Assembly: GCA_945906305.1 (NCBI GenBank)
Contig: CAMDQT010000026.1
Span: forward strand, 1 to 45,623
Reading direction: 5' to 3'
Length of the DNA stretch: 45,623 nt
From: Ferrithrix thermotolerans DSM 19514
Lineage (GTDB): Bacteria > Actinomycetota > Acidimicrobiia > Acidimicrobiales > CAIXPF01
Below the pieces are notes generated by a model. That model was not told the DNA's origin. It worked only from the letters and a program-made list of their open reading frames with translations, and did no database searches. Position numbers and translations under genes: made by a program. This document shows, piece by piece, positions 23,389 through 31,766 of the stretch; position 1 is the stretch's first letter, and each line of letters starts with the position of its first letter.

Positions 23389-24990
23389 GTGGGTTTTTCG
23401 AAGAAGCGGAGTTTCGGCGCTGCAGTCGTCGGTCTATCGCTGATCGCTGCAGGTTGCGGCGGCGGCGATGATGGGGCGTCTACAGAGGGAACGGTTGATG
23501 CTGGCGTAAAGGCAGGCGTCGACGACGCGCTCAAGGCGACGACCACCGTCGCCGGCGGTGCGACGACCACCGTACCCCCCAAGCCGACCTCCATGGCCGA
23601 GTGGGAAGTGCTGTGGGCCAAGGAACGCGACGCCATCGTCAAGAAGATCACCGATTCCAAGCCGGCCAAGTCGGCTGACGGCAAGACCTTCACGGGCACC
23701 AATGGCTTCGTCATCGACCTGTCGAAGTGCCCGGTGGGCTGGACTGACACCGAGGGTGTGAGCGACACCGAGATCAAGATCGGCCACACCACGGCTCAGT
23801 CGGGAACGTTGGCCGACTACGGCAACATCGCTCGCGTCATGCAGTTGCGGGCAGAGAACATTAACAAGACCGGTGGCATCAAGGACTCCTCCGGCAAGAG
23901 CCGGAAGCTCACGTTCGTCGTCAAGGACGACGGCTATGACGCCACGCGGACCATTCCGCTGGTCGATGAGCTGCTGGACTCCGAGAAGGTCTTCGCCATC
24001 ATCACGCTGGGTTCGCCCGCGACGATGAAGACCTACGACAAGATGAACCAGCGCTGCGTGCCCCAGCCGCTGTCCCAGACCGGCCACCCCGCCTGGGGCG
24101 ATCCGGACGGTCACCCGTGGACCACCGGACTGCAGTTGGCCTACAACACCGAAGCGGTGCTGTGGGGTTCCTTCATTGAGCAGAACATCGACAAGATCGC
24201 GCCGAACAACGGCGCAATCACGTTGTGCGCCCTGGTCATGAACAACGACTTCGGCAAGTCCTATGACGCTGGCTTCAAGGCGTATCACGCCCAGTCGGCG
24301 CTCAAGAGCCGCATCACGTACGTGACGGAGACCATCGAGCCCACCGCTCCGACGATCACCGACCCGATGACGACGCTGGCCTCGAAGAACTGCACGATCT
24401 TCATCGCCATGACCGCGGGTACGTCTTGTACTCAGTCCATTCAAGAAGCGGCCAACAACGGCATGAACGAGAAGGTCAAGTACCGCTTCCAGCCTTCGGT
24501 GTGCGGTTCGATCAGCTTCGTGGGCAAGGACAAGGTTGGTAACGCCGGTGCAAACGGGTGGTACATCGTCCAAGGTGGCGTGAAGGACCTCAACTCGCCC
24601 GCCTACGACAACGACCCCTACATGAAGTTCGCCCGTGAGGAACTGCGAGTCGCCGGCCATGACTACAAGTCCTCTGGCTCCTTCGGCTCCGGCTACTACT
24701 TCGCTTGGGGCTATGAGCAGGTACTTCGGGTCGCCTCGGCGTTGCCGGGTGGTCTGTCACGGACCAACCTCATGAACGCCATCCGAAACATGGACATGAC
24801 CCACCCCTACCTGCTGGACGGCATCAAGTTCAACATGAACGGGAACAAGGACGCCTACCTGGTGGAGGGTGGTATCTACCAGATCCGCGACGCTGCTACT
24901 GAGACTTGGAAGGACGCTGGCGCGGTCATCGACCTCTCCGGCAAGTCGAAGAACTGCAAGTGGGATCAGTCCAAGGGCATCTGCGCCTGA
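23389..24990 (+). CDS. ABC transporter substrate-binding lipoprotein, LivK/AmiC-like
   Basis: This 533-residue periplasmic-binding-fold protein is the receptor of the transporter. It has a lipoprotein signal: basic start, hydrophobic core AAVVGLSLIAA and lipid Cys23 in AAGCGGG. A Thr/Ala/Pro linker separates the anchor from the type I binding domain, which begins near SDTEIKIGHTTAQSG. The receptor domain runs to the end. GTG at 23389 follows AAAAGGGG (23371-23378). It is transcribed separately from the ATPase genes, with its own promoter and terminators, so the receptor can be made in excess, as is usual. Confidence 0.92.
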   Translation: MGFSKKRSFGAAVVGLSLIAAGCGGGDDGASTEGTVDAGVKAGVDDALKATTTVAGGATTTVPPKPTSMAEWEVLWAKERDAIVKKITDSKPAKSADGKTFTGTNGFVIDLSKCPVGWTDTEGVSDTEIKIGHTTAQSGTLADYGNIARVMQLRAENINKTGGIKDSSGKSRKLTFVVKDDGYDATRTIPLVDELLDSEKVFAIITLGSPATMKTYDKMNQRCVPQPLSQTGHPAWGDPDGHPWTTGLQLAYNTEAVLWGSFIEQNIDKIAPNNGAITLCALVMNNDFGKSYDAGFKAYHAQSALKSRITYVTETIEPTAPTITDPMTTLASKNCTIFIAMTAGTSCTQSIQEAANNGMNEKVKYRFQPSVCGSISFVGKDKVGNAGANGWYIVQGGVKDLNSPAYDNDPYMKFAREELRVAGHDYKSSGSFGSGYYFAWGYEQVLRVASALPGGLSRTNLMNAIRNMDMTHPYLLDGIKFNMNGNKDAYLVEGGIYQIRDAATETWKDAGAVIDLSGKSKNCKWDQSKGICA

Positions 24991-25026
24991 TAGAGAGTCA
25001 CTGACATTTCGTCAGCTGATGATGGT

Positions 25027-25059
25027 GGGTAGCTGGTTCGCTCATTGAGCCAGCTACCC
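25027..25059 (+). terminator. First of two tandem hairpins after the receptor gene
   Basis: GGGTAGCTGG at 25027-25036 pairs with CCAGCTACCC at 25050-25059 around a 13-nt loop. No T-run follows. Confidence 0.7.
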
Positions 25060-25067
25060 AAACCAAC

Positions 25068-25097
25068 GATGTCCGGTGGCCTCGGTCACCGGACATC
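25068..25097 (+). terminator. Second of two tandem hairpins after the receptor gene
   Basis: GATGTCCGGTG at 25068-25078 pairs with CACCGGACATC at 25087-25097 around an 8-nt loop. With the preceding hairpin it gives a double terminator. Confidence 0.7.
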
Positions 25098-25161
25098 ACG
25101 CGTCTGGTGGCCCACGGTCGCGTCGCGGCGCGGAGGAATAGTGGGCCAGAGCGCACCTGAG

Positions 25162-25167
25162 TAGGAT
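25162..25167 (+). promoter_or_regulatory. -10 element TAGGAT, predicted leaderless promoter of livH copy 2
   Basis: TAGGAT is followed by exactly 6 nt (CTGTCC) and then ATC at 25174, the spacing seen for the other leaderless genes of this window. AGGA in the same place could alternatively act as a ribosome site 7 nt before 25174. Confidence 0.5.
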
Positions 25168-25173
25168 CTGTCC

Positions 25174-26118
25174 ATCGCACTGTTCCTGCAACGCTGTTTC
25201 GACGCCCTGGCCAACGGCATGATCTATGGCTCGATCGCGTTGGCTTTGGTCATCGTCTACCGCGCCACCGGCATGCTGAATGTGGCCCAGGGCGAGATGG
25301 CGACGGCTTCGGCCTACGTGGCGCTGGTGTTTTCGACCCCGGCCACCCCGGCGCTGGCAGGAACCGGGCTCGTAGCAGCCTTCGTGCCGTTTTCACCCTG
25401 GCCGTTGTGGGCATCGGTCATGGGGGCCATCCTCGCCGGGGCCCTCATCGGGGCGGTGACCGAGCGCTTCATCATCCGGCGGGTGTCGGGGCGGTCTGCG
25501 ATGGCCGTCATCAGCATGACCATCGGCGTCCTTCTCGTCATCAACGGGCTCACTGAGTACATCTGGCGGCCGGTCACCCGCGGGTTCAAGCCGTTGTTCC
25601 CCAACGCCCCGGATTCCTTCGTCATGGTCTTCGGAGCCCGGCTGCGCTTTCAGTCCGTCGGAGTGATGATCACCATCGTGACTGTCCTGGTCCTGCTGGG
25701 CGTGGTGCTTAAGTACACCAAGCTCGGATTGGCGTTCCGCGCCGTGTCCTGCAACCCGGCCTCAAGCCTCCTCGTCGGCATTCGTTCCGGACAGATCATG
25801 ACGGTGGGCTGGGCGCTGGCAGGGGCGATTGGCGGCCTTGCTGCTTGCCTGGTGGCACCGTCGGTGCTGCTCGAGCCGAGCATGATGGTGAGGGTCCTCA
25901 TCTTTTCCCTCGTGGCCGCCACCCTGGGTGGACTCGACAGTCTCGGCGGCGCACTCGTGGGTGGCCTGCTGATTGGAATCTCCCAGACGATGATCGCTGG
26001 CTACGTCGGGTTCATGGGAAGTGAACTCAGCTTGCCGGGCGCCTTGATGGTGATGGTTCTGGTACTGATGTTCCGCCCGACGGGCCTATTTGGCACCAAG
26101 AGGATCGAGCGCGTATGA
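25174..26118 (+). CDS. ABC transporter permease, LivH type, copy 2 (apparent AUC start)
   Basis: This HAAT-family permease has 314 residues if it starts at 25174. The first ATG (25219) begins at GMIYGSIALALV and would omit the conserved LFLQRCFDALANG segment, which matches FLQRIFDSLNNG of copy 1. Between the in-frame stop at 25162 and 25219 there is no ATG, GTG or TTG. The candidates are ATC at 25174, or CTG at 25168, 25180, 25186 or further on. ATC is favoured by the -10 spacing. The core motifs AFRAVSCNPASSLLVG, TLGGLDSLGGALVGG and the tail RPTGLFGTKRIERV are intact. The shortest reading is 25219-26118. Confidence 0.8.
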   Translation: MALFLQRCFDALANGMIYGSIALALVIVYRATGMLNVAQGEMATASAYVALVFSTPATPALAGTGLVAAFVPFSPWPLWASVMGAILAGALIGAVTERFIIRRVSGRSAMAVISMTIGVLLVINGLTEYIWRPVTRGFKPLFPNAPDSFVMVFGARLRFQSVGVMITIVTVLVLLGVVLKYTKLGLAFRAVSCNPASSLLVGIRSGQIMTVGWALAGAIGGLAACLVAPSVLLEPSMMVRVLIFSLVAATLGGLDSLGGALVGGLLIGISQTMIAGYVGFMGSELSLPGALMVMVLVLMFRPTGLFGTKRIERV

Positions 26119-27230
26119 GTGCAGGTGGGCACGTTGCGCGGTCCAGTGTTGGCGGGCGTCGGGTGACAATCCTTGCGGGGTCGAGGCGCTGGAAGCTGCT
26201 CGTCGGCGGCTCGATCACTGGTGCCTTTCTGGCGGTCGCTGCGTTGGCCTGGGTGTTCCCCGTCATCGAGGCCCGTTTGGTGTCCCGGTTCGTAGCCCTC
26301 GGTGTGGCTCTGCTCGGGCTGCAGTTCGTCGTGGGCCGCGCTGGGCAGTTGTCGCTTTGTCACGGGGTGTTCGTCGGGCTCGGCTCCTATACCACCACCA
26401 TCTGCATCAGCCGGTATGGGCTGCCCCATATGGCCGGGCTGGCCTTGGCCCCGGTGGTGGGCTTCGTCTTGGGCTGCGTTGTGGGGTTGCTCGCCCTGCG
26501 TATCCGCGCCAACTACCTGGGACCTGTCACGCTGAGCGTGGCGGTGGTGTTCCCCATGTTCGTCAAGAGGTTCGGCTGGTTCACCGGCGGGTCGAGTGGG
26601 TTGCCCGTGGTGCGAACGATGCGCATGCCAGGCTTTTGGCCGTTCAATCCCGCTCTGCCCCACCGCTGGAACCATGTGGTGATCGTGGCGGTGGCTGTTG
26701 TGGCCTTGATCGCCATGCGCAACTTGGTGCTCAGCCTGGTGGGTTCAGCGGTCAAGGCGGTGGCTGAGAATGATTTGTCCGCCGCCACCAGCGGGATCAA
26801 CGTGCGCCGAACCCGCGTGGTCGCGTACGGCTTCGGGGCTGCCTTTGGAGCGCTCGGTGGTGGTCTGCTCGTACTCGACATGCCGGTGGTCGGTGCGGAC
26901 AGCTACAGCCTTTTCCAGAGCCTGGGCTATTACGCCGCCGTCATGGTCGGTGGTGTGACCTCGATGCTCGGTGCGGTCCTCGGTGCCTTGTTGTTGGTCG
27001 GGGTGCCGTGGATCATGGAAACCCAGGGCTTGCGAGCCAGCCCGCAGTTGATATTGGGCGGTTTGCTCGTTGTCTCCACGCTGGCCGCGCCGACGGGGGT
27101 GGTGGTGGCGATCCGCGATCGACTGAACAGCATGATTGAGGTGCGCCACCCAATGGCGCTGCGTCGGCAAGAAGCCGACGCTCCGTCCGCGGTAGCGAAC
27201 TACCGTGCCCCGGATGAGCACACCCACTGA
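26115..27230 (+). CDS. ABC transporter permease, LivM type, copy 2
   Basis: This 371-residue permease is of the LivM type. Landmarks are QFVVGRAGQLSLCHGVFVGL, GLLALRIRANYLGPVTLSVA, the loop VKAVAENDLSAATSGINVRR and GALGGGLLVLDMPVVGADSY. It lacks the long charged insertion of copy 1. The ATG at 26115 overlaps the copy 2 LivH stop by 4 bases, so this is a second permease heterodimer. No ATPase or receptor gene accompanies it, so it probably uses the ones encoded at 19475-20949 and 23389. Its 3' end overlaps the sulfhydrylase gene by 17 bases. Confidence 0.9.
   Translation: MSAGGHVARSSVGGRRVTILAGSRRWKLLVGGSITGAFLAVAALAWVFPVIEARLVSRFVALGVALLGLQFVVGRAGQLSLCHGVFVGLGSYTTTICISRYGLPHMAGLALAPVVGFVLGCVVGLLALRIRANYLGPVTLSVAVVFPMFVKRFGWFTGGSSGLPVVRTMRMPGFWPFNPALPHRWNHVVIVAVAVVALIAMRNLVLSLVGSAVKAVAENDLSAATSGINVRRTRVVAYGFGAAFGALGGGLLVLDMPVVGADSYSLFQSLGYYAAVMVGGVTSMLGAVLGALLLVGVPWIMETQGLRASPQLILGGLLVVSTLAAPTGVVVAIRDRLNSMIEVRHPMALRRQEADAPSAVANYRAPDEHTH
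27201..27206 (+). promoter_or_regulatory. -10 element TACCGT, predicted leaderless promoter of the sulfhydrylase gene
   Basis: TACCGT lies in the last codons of livM copy 2 and is followed by 7 nt and the ATG at 27214. It supports that ATG over the GTG at 27205 and allows expression apart from the transporter. Confidence 0.45.
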
Positions 27231-28530
27231 CGGTCCGCTACCCGATCGGACCTGGGGCTTCCGCACGCGGGCGGTGCACGCTGGCGCGATTCCCGACCCG
27301 GCTACGGGCGCACGGGCCGTCCCGATCTACCAGACCTCGAGTTTCGTGTTCGAGGACGCCGCCGACGCCGCGGACCTCTTTGCCTTACAGAAGTACGGCA
27401 GCATCTACACCCGGATCGGCAACCCCACCATCAACGCCTTCGAGGAGCGCATGGCTTCCCTCGAGGGAGGTATCGGTGCGGTAGCCACCTCATCGGGTCA
27501 GGCCGCGGAGTTCTGCACGGTGGCATGTCTCGCCGACGCGGGTGACCACATCGTGTCTTCTGCTTCGCTCTACGGTGGCACCACCACCCAGTTCGACGTG
27601 ACCTTCCGGCGGCTCGGGGTACAGACCACGTTCGTGCCAGGAGACGATCCCGATGCGTTCGCGGCGGCGATTGGGCCGCAGACCAAGCTGTTGTTCACTG
27701 AGGTGGTGGCCAATCCGTCCGGCATCGTGGCCGACCTCGGACGGCTCGCCGACATTGCCCGCTCCCATGGCATTCCGCTGGTGGTGGACGCCACCACGGT
27801 CACCCCACACCTGTGCCGTCCCATGGAGCACGGCGCCGATATCGTCGTGCATTCAGCGACCAAGTTCATCGGCGGCCACGGAACTTCCCTTGGGGGGGTG
27901 GTCGTTGAGGCCGGTACCTTCGACTGGGGCAACGGCCGTTTCCCGCACTTCACCGAGCCAGTGGCGAGCTACGGCGGCCTGCGGTTCTGGGAGAACTTCG
28001 GGGAATACGCGTTCTGCACCAAGCTGCGTGTCGAGCAGTTGCGCGACATCGGAGCCTGCCTCAGTCCATTCAATGCCTTTCTGCTGCTGCAAGGCCTTGA
28101 GACGCTGCCATTGAGGATGGCGGCGCACGTAGCCAACGCGGCGGCCGTGGCCGCCTGGCTAGAGCAACATCCTGCGGTGGCCTGGGTGCGCTATGCCGGG
28201 TTGGCGTCCTCGCCCTACCACGACCTCGCGGCGCGCTACCTCCCGCAGGGTGCAGGTGCGGTCTTTGCGTTCGGCGTCAAAGGAGGACGGGTCGCCGGTG
28301 CTCGTTTCATCGAATCGCTGGAACTGATCAGCCATCTGGCCAACATCGGTGACGCCAAATCACTCGTCATTCATCCGGCCTCGACGACCCACCAACAATT
28401 GAGCGACGAGCAACTCCGCGCCGCCGGGGTCGGTCCCGATCTCATACGCTTGTCGGTGGGCATCGAGGATCTCGACGACATCTGCTGGGACCTCGACCAG
28501 GCCCTGCACGCGTCCCAACGGGAGAGCTGA
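27214..28530 (+). CDS. O-acetylhomoserine sulfhydrylase (PLP, Cys/Met metabolism family)
   Basis: This family makes homocysteine from O-acetylhomoserine and sulfide and can also use O-acetylserine. The 438-residue protein has QTSSFVFEDAADAADLFAL, YTRIGNPTINAFEERMASLE and the PLP-lysine motif SATKFIGGHGTSLGGV (Lys in ATKF). The C-terminal end has SHLANIGDAKSLVIHPASTT and the RLSVGIEDLDDICWDLDQAL segment. These point to the MetY/CysD subgroup, not to cystathionine synthase. It is followed 2 bases later by a CoA-binding protein gene, a neighbour often seen with this enzyme in actinobacteria. The true start is the ATG at 27214. Confidence 0.93.
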   Translation: MSTPTDGPLPDRTWGFRTRAVHAGAIPDPATGARAVPIYQTSSFVFEDAADAADLFALQKYGSIYTRIGNPTINAFEERMASLEGGIGAVATSSGQAAEFCTVACLADAGDHIVSSASLYGGTTTQFDVTFRRLGVQTTFVPGDDPDAFAAAIGPQTKLLFTEVVANPSGIVADLGRLADIARSHGIPLVVDATTVTPHLCRPMEHGADIVVHSATKFIGGHGTSLGGVVVEAGTFDWGNGRFPHFTEPVASYGGLRFWENFGEYAFCTKLRVEQLRDIGACLSPFNAFLLLQGLETLPLRMAAHVANAAAVAAWLEQHPAVAWVRYAGLASSPYHDLAARYLPQGAGAVFAFGVKGGRVAGARFIESLELISHLANIGDAKSLVIHPASTTHQQLSDEQLRAAGVGPDLIRLSVGIEDLDDICWDLDQALHASQRES

Positions 28531-28532
28531 GC

Positions 28533-29030
28533 ATGACCACCGAGCCTTTCTCCCCCGAGTGGAGCCCGCCGGGTGCCCGTCGACGTAAGCAGATCCTCGA
28601 GGCCACCCGTTCGGTGGCCATGGTCGGAGCTTCCGCCAATCCGGCTCGACCGTCCTATTTCGTGGCCACCTACTTGCTCAGCTCGTCGGCCGATTTCGAG
28701 GTCTACTTTGTCAATCCGACCGGCCAGGAGATCCTCGGTCAGCCGGTGTATGCGTCGTTGGCCGATCTACCGGTGGTCCCTGACTTGGTGGACGTGTTTC
28801 GCCGGGCCGAGGACCTACCGGCGGTGGCAGAGGAGGCCGTCGCGGTCGGTGCACGGACCTTTTGGGCTCAGCTAGGGCTGACATCGATTGAGGCCGCGCA
28901 GCTCGCCCGCGCCGCCGGCCTCGACGTGGTCATGAATCGGTGTTTGAAGATCGAACACGCCCGCTTCCATGGCGGCCTACACCTTGCCGGGTTCGACACC
29001 GGGGTCTTGAGCGCCCGTCGTCGTCGATGA
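28533..29030 (+). CDS. CoA-binding domain protein (YccU-like)
   Basis: This 165-residue Rossmann-type CoA_binding_2 protein has SVAMVGASANPARPSYFVA, the strand-loop YFVNPTGQEILGQPVYASL and VVPDLVDVFRRAEDLPAVAE, and ends in the NRCLKIEHARF segment. Proteins of this family bind CoA but have no firm enzymatic role. It starts 2 bases after the sulfhydrylase stop and overlaps the next gene by 4 bases (ATGA), so the three form an operon. The link to the sulfhydrylase (sulfur or CoA supply) is inference from position only. Confidence 0.9.
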   Translation: MTTEPFSPEWSPPGARRRKQILEATRSVAMVGASANPARPSYFVATYLLSSSADFEVYFVNPTGQEILGQPVYASLADLPVVPDLVDVFRRAEDLPAVAEEAVAVGARTFWAQLGLTSIEAAQLARAAGLDVVMNRCLKIEHARFHGGLHLAGFDTGVLSARRRR

Positions 29031-29512
29031 GCCGACAGTTGTTGCTGCTGCGCCACGGGAAATCGGCCTGGCCTCGTGGAGTGGCCGATTTCGACCGTCC
29101 ACTTGCGCCCCGGGGCGAACACGACACCGGCCTAGTCGGCGCCTTCCTGGCCCATCGCCGCTTGCTACCGGACCACGTCGTGGCCTCGCCGGCTCGGCGC
29201 GCCCAAGAGACGGCCCGTGGGGTTCTAACGGCGGCACGGTGCTCCTGCCCGGTCATAACGGAACGTGAGCTCTACGCGGGCGACGCGATGCAGGTCCTAC
29301 GTGAGCTACCCCCTGACGCTCGCCGGGTGCTGTTGGTGGGCCATGAGCCCGAGTTGCTCGACCTACTTCACGGCCTAAGTGGCGCCGACGTGCGCTTTCC
29401 CACCGCGGCTCTGGCTGTGGTTGATCTCGAAGCGCCGTGGGCGCTTCAGCCTGCTGGCCGGGCGGTGTTGCAAGTCTTGATCACCCCCAAGCTGCTCGCC
29501 GGCGCCAACTGA
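29027..29512 (+). CDS. SixA-type histidine phosphatase
   Basis: This 161-residue phosphatase is of the histidine-phosphatase superfamily. The catalytic RHG motif is LLLLRHGKSAW near the N-terminus, followed by DFDRPLAPRGEHDTGLVG, the helix PDHVVASPARRAQETA and the second catalytic His in LLVGHEPELLDLL. SixA proteins act on phosphohistidine of phosphorelay proteins; the substrate here is unknown. The start is ATG at 29027, within the stop of the CoA-binding gene. Confidence 0.92.
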   Translation: MSRQLLLLRHGKSAWPRGVADFDRPLAPRGEHDTGLVGAFLAHRRLLPDHVVASPARRAQETARGVLTAARCSCPVITERELYAGDAMQVLRELPPDARRVLLVGHEPELLDLLHGLSGADVRFPTAALAVVDLEAPWALQPAGRAVLQVLITPKLLAGAN

Positions 29513-29569
29513 GCTACGGTTCTCGCCGGAACGTGACGGCGCCGTCGACACAACATAGGGGGTTCGCTC

Positions 29570-30841
29570 GTGCCCTACGAGTTCACACAGAAGGGTCAGC
29601 AGACGCTGGCCGAGGTCAGGTCGTTCATGGACGATCTGATCTACCCGGCGGAGGAGGAGCACAACCAGCAACTCCACGACGGTGGCCCAAACAGCTACCC
29701 GCCGATCATGGAAAAGTTGAAGGCTGCCGCCCGCGACAGGGGCCTGTGGAATCTTTTCATTCCGCACCTAGATCCCGGCGCACCCGGCACGAAGTTGTCC
29801 AACCTTGACTACGCGCCCATCTCCGAGCAGCTCGGCAAGGTGACCTTCGCGTCGGAGTCGATGAACAGCTCAGCTCCCGACACCGGCAACATGGAGATCC
29901 TCAACCTGTACGCGTCGGAACGGGTGAAGGAGCGTTGGCTCGCCCCGTTGCTCGAAGGCGAGATCCGTTCCGCTTTCTCCATGACCGAGCCCGACGTGGC
30001 GTCCTCCGATGCCACCAACATTTCTTTGCGCATTGAGCGCGACGGCGATGAGTACGTGCTCAACGGCCGCAAGTGGTTCAGCTCTGGTGCGCTTAACCCG
30101 CGCTGCCAGGTGCTCATCGTGATGGGCAAGACCGACCCGAACGCTTCGCGCCATCGCCAGCAGTCCATGATCGTGGTTCCCAAGGACACCCCGGGCATCA
30201 GCTTCGGCATGGACCCCCATGTGTTCGGCTTCCAAGATCGTGGTGGCCATCCCGAGGTCATCTATAAAGACGTGCGAGTGCCCGCCGACTACCTCCTCGG
30301 CGAGGACGGTGGCGGTTTCGCTATCTCCCAGGCTCGTCTTGGCCCCGGACGAATCCACCACTGCATGCGTTCGATCGGTGTGGCCGAACGAGCGCTTGAG
30401 TACATGATCAAGCGGGCCCTGCAGCGCTCGACCTTCGGCACCCTGGTGGCTCACAAGGGCCTGATCCAGGACTGGATTGCCGAGAGCCGCATCGAGATCG
30501 ACATGGCTCGTGAGTACGTCTTGCGTTGCGCCCATCTCATGGACACCGTGGGCAACAAGGCAGCGGCGACGGAGATCTCCGGCATCAAGGTCGCCGTCCC
30601 CAACATCACCCTCAAGGTGGTCGATCGGGCCATCCAGGTCCATGGTGCGGGTGGCGTGTCGCAGTACTTCCCGCTGGCTCACATGTGGGCCCATCAGCGG
30701 ACCTTGCGTATCGCCGATGGTCCAGACGAGGTGCACAAGTTCACGATCGCCCGGCGCGAGATCATGAAACACGCCCCGGATTTCAAGATCATGGGCAACA
30801 ACCGCGGTGGCGATGAGCCACAGGCATTCATGCGGCCCTGA
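29570..30841 (+). CDS. Acyl-CoA dehydrogenase, ACAD10/11- or FadE2-like
   Basis: This 423-residue flavoenzyme has the FAD-site motif AFSMTEPDVASSDATN, the ERDGDEYVLNGRKWFSSGA segment and the ADYLLGEDGGGFAISQARLG loop. The C-terminal part contains AIQVHGAGGVSQYFPLAHMW and RTLRIADGPDEVHKFTIAR, typical of the larger ACAD10/11 branch that handles branched or 4-hydroxy acyl-CoAs. The start is GTG at 29570 after AGGGGG. A strong hairpin follows the stop, and the convergent gene is a PaaX-type regulator. The substrate is unknown. Confidence 0.92.
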   Translation: MPYEFTQKGQQTLAEVRSFMDDLIYPAEEEHNQQLHDGGPNSYPPIMEKLKAAARDRGLWNLFIPHLDPGAPGTKLSNLDYAPISEQLGKVTFASESMNSSAPDTGNMEILNLYASERVKERWLAPLLEGEIRSAFSMTEPDVASSDATNISLRIERDGDEYVLNGRKWFSSGALNPRCQVLIVMGKTDPNASRHRQQSMIVVPKDTPGISFGMDPHVFGFQDRGGHPEVIYKDVRVPADYLLGEDGGGFAISQARLGPGRIHHCMRSIGVAERALEYMIKRALQRSTFGTLVAHKGLIQDWIAESRIEIDMAREYVLRCAHLMDTVGNKAAATEISGIKVAVPNITLKVVDRAIQVHGAGGVSQYFPLAHMWAHQRTLRIADGPDEVHKFTIARREIMKHAPDFKIMGNNRGGDEPQAFMRP

Positions 30842-30887
30842 TCGCGCTCAGGGCAGCTTTGGCTGTCTTGCGGTCCGTGTTGATCGA

Positions 30888-30915
30888 GGACGGGGCCCCT
30901 TCGGGGGCCTCGTCC
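30888..30915. terminator. 12-bp hairpin with TTCG loop between convergent genes
   Basis: GGACGGGGCCCC pairs with GGGGCCTCGTCC (one G-T pair) around a TTCG loop, an extra-stable UUCG tetraloop. It lies between the acyl-CoA dehydrogenase and the minus-strand regulator and can serve both. Confidence 0.8.
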
Positions 30916-30970
30916 CGCGTCCAGCACCGTGGCGCGGGGTTCGGCGCGCTCCGGTGGTGCTCAACGAGGC

Positions 30971-31753
30971 TTAGCGGCGTAGGAACAGAGCGAGTTCGGT
31001 CTCGATCTCCGTGGCGCACCGCGCAAACTCCTTGCGCAGGGTTTGTGAAGGCCAGCCCTTGGGTGACAAGCCGTCGGGGAGTAAGGGATCCCTGGTCAGA
31101 TGTCCAATGGTGGCAATGGCGACCGGCAGCCCATCGATGAGGTCCAACGCTTGGGGCAGGGCCTCGAGGAGAAGTTCGGCCCGGCCCGCCCAGGCGTTGA
31201 GATCCCACAGCCGGGCCACCAGCGAACGCCCATCGAGATTGTTGGGGGCGTCGGTTACCCAAGTGGTCGCGTGTTGTTGAAGCATCGGTACATGGCGCAG
31301 CCCGAGATTGTCCGGGCGTAGCCACACGCCCTCTCGCCAGAGAGCGAACTGCAGCCCGAGCAGTTCCCGACGGAGTTCGTCCGCGTTCTCCAGATCCTCT
31401 GAACCGCGATCGAGCACGACCATGGCCCATCGTCCGCCCCACGGCAGACGCGGATCAGTGCGGGTTTGGTCCTGTCGCCGCTGGCGTCGGGCTAGCCGTG
31501 GGCCCAGTCGGTAGCGGTGGTTCTCGATGGTCACGTCGCCGGTAGCGGCCAGCACCGCGAGGGACGATTCGGCTTGAGCGGCGCTGAACCCGAACACGCT
31601 GGCCATGGCAATGAGCTGGGCAGCACGCAGGCGCGGTGGGTTGCTGCCGAGCAGCGTGGAGAGCAGCACGGAGCGCATACTGAGCGGTTGCAGACCCAGG
31701 CCGGCCAGAGCAGATGGCGTCATCGGGTGACGTGGAGGCAGAATCGAGTCCAT
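30971..31753 (-). CDS. PaaX-family transcriptional regulator
   Basis: PaaX proteins are GntR-related repressors of aryl-CoA (phenylacetyl-CoA) and other acyl-CoA pathways. The 260-residue protein has the family's N-terminal winged helix (SMRSVLLSTLLGS to YRLGPRLA) and the GGRWAMVVL strand. The LRRELLGLQFALWREGVWLR segment and the C-terminal helical domain with YxWD-like architecture follow. I chose the ATG at 31753, which agrees with the conserved helix; the longer frame is not family-like. It is divergent from the desaturase gene at 31788, whose start region overlaps its promoter, so it probably controls that gene and itself. The ligand is unknown. Confidence 0.85.
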   Translation of the reverse strand: MDSILPPRHPMTPSALAGLGLQPLSMRSVLLSTLLGSNPPRLRAAQLIAMASVFGFSAAQAESSLAVLAATGDVTIENHRYRLGPRLARRQRRQDQTRTDPRLPWGGRWAMVVLDRGSEDLENADELRRELLGLQFALWREGVWLRPDNLGLRHVPMLQQHATTWVTDAPNNLDGRSLVARLWDLNAWAGRAELLLEALPQALDLIDGLPVAIATIGHLTRDPLLPDGLSPKGWPSQTLRKEFARCATEIETELALFLRR

Positions 31754-31766
31754 GACAAGCGCGTTG

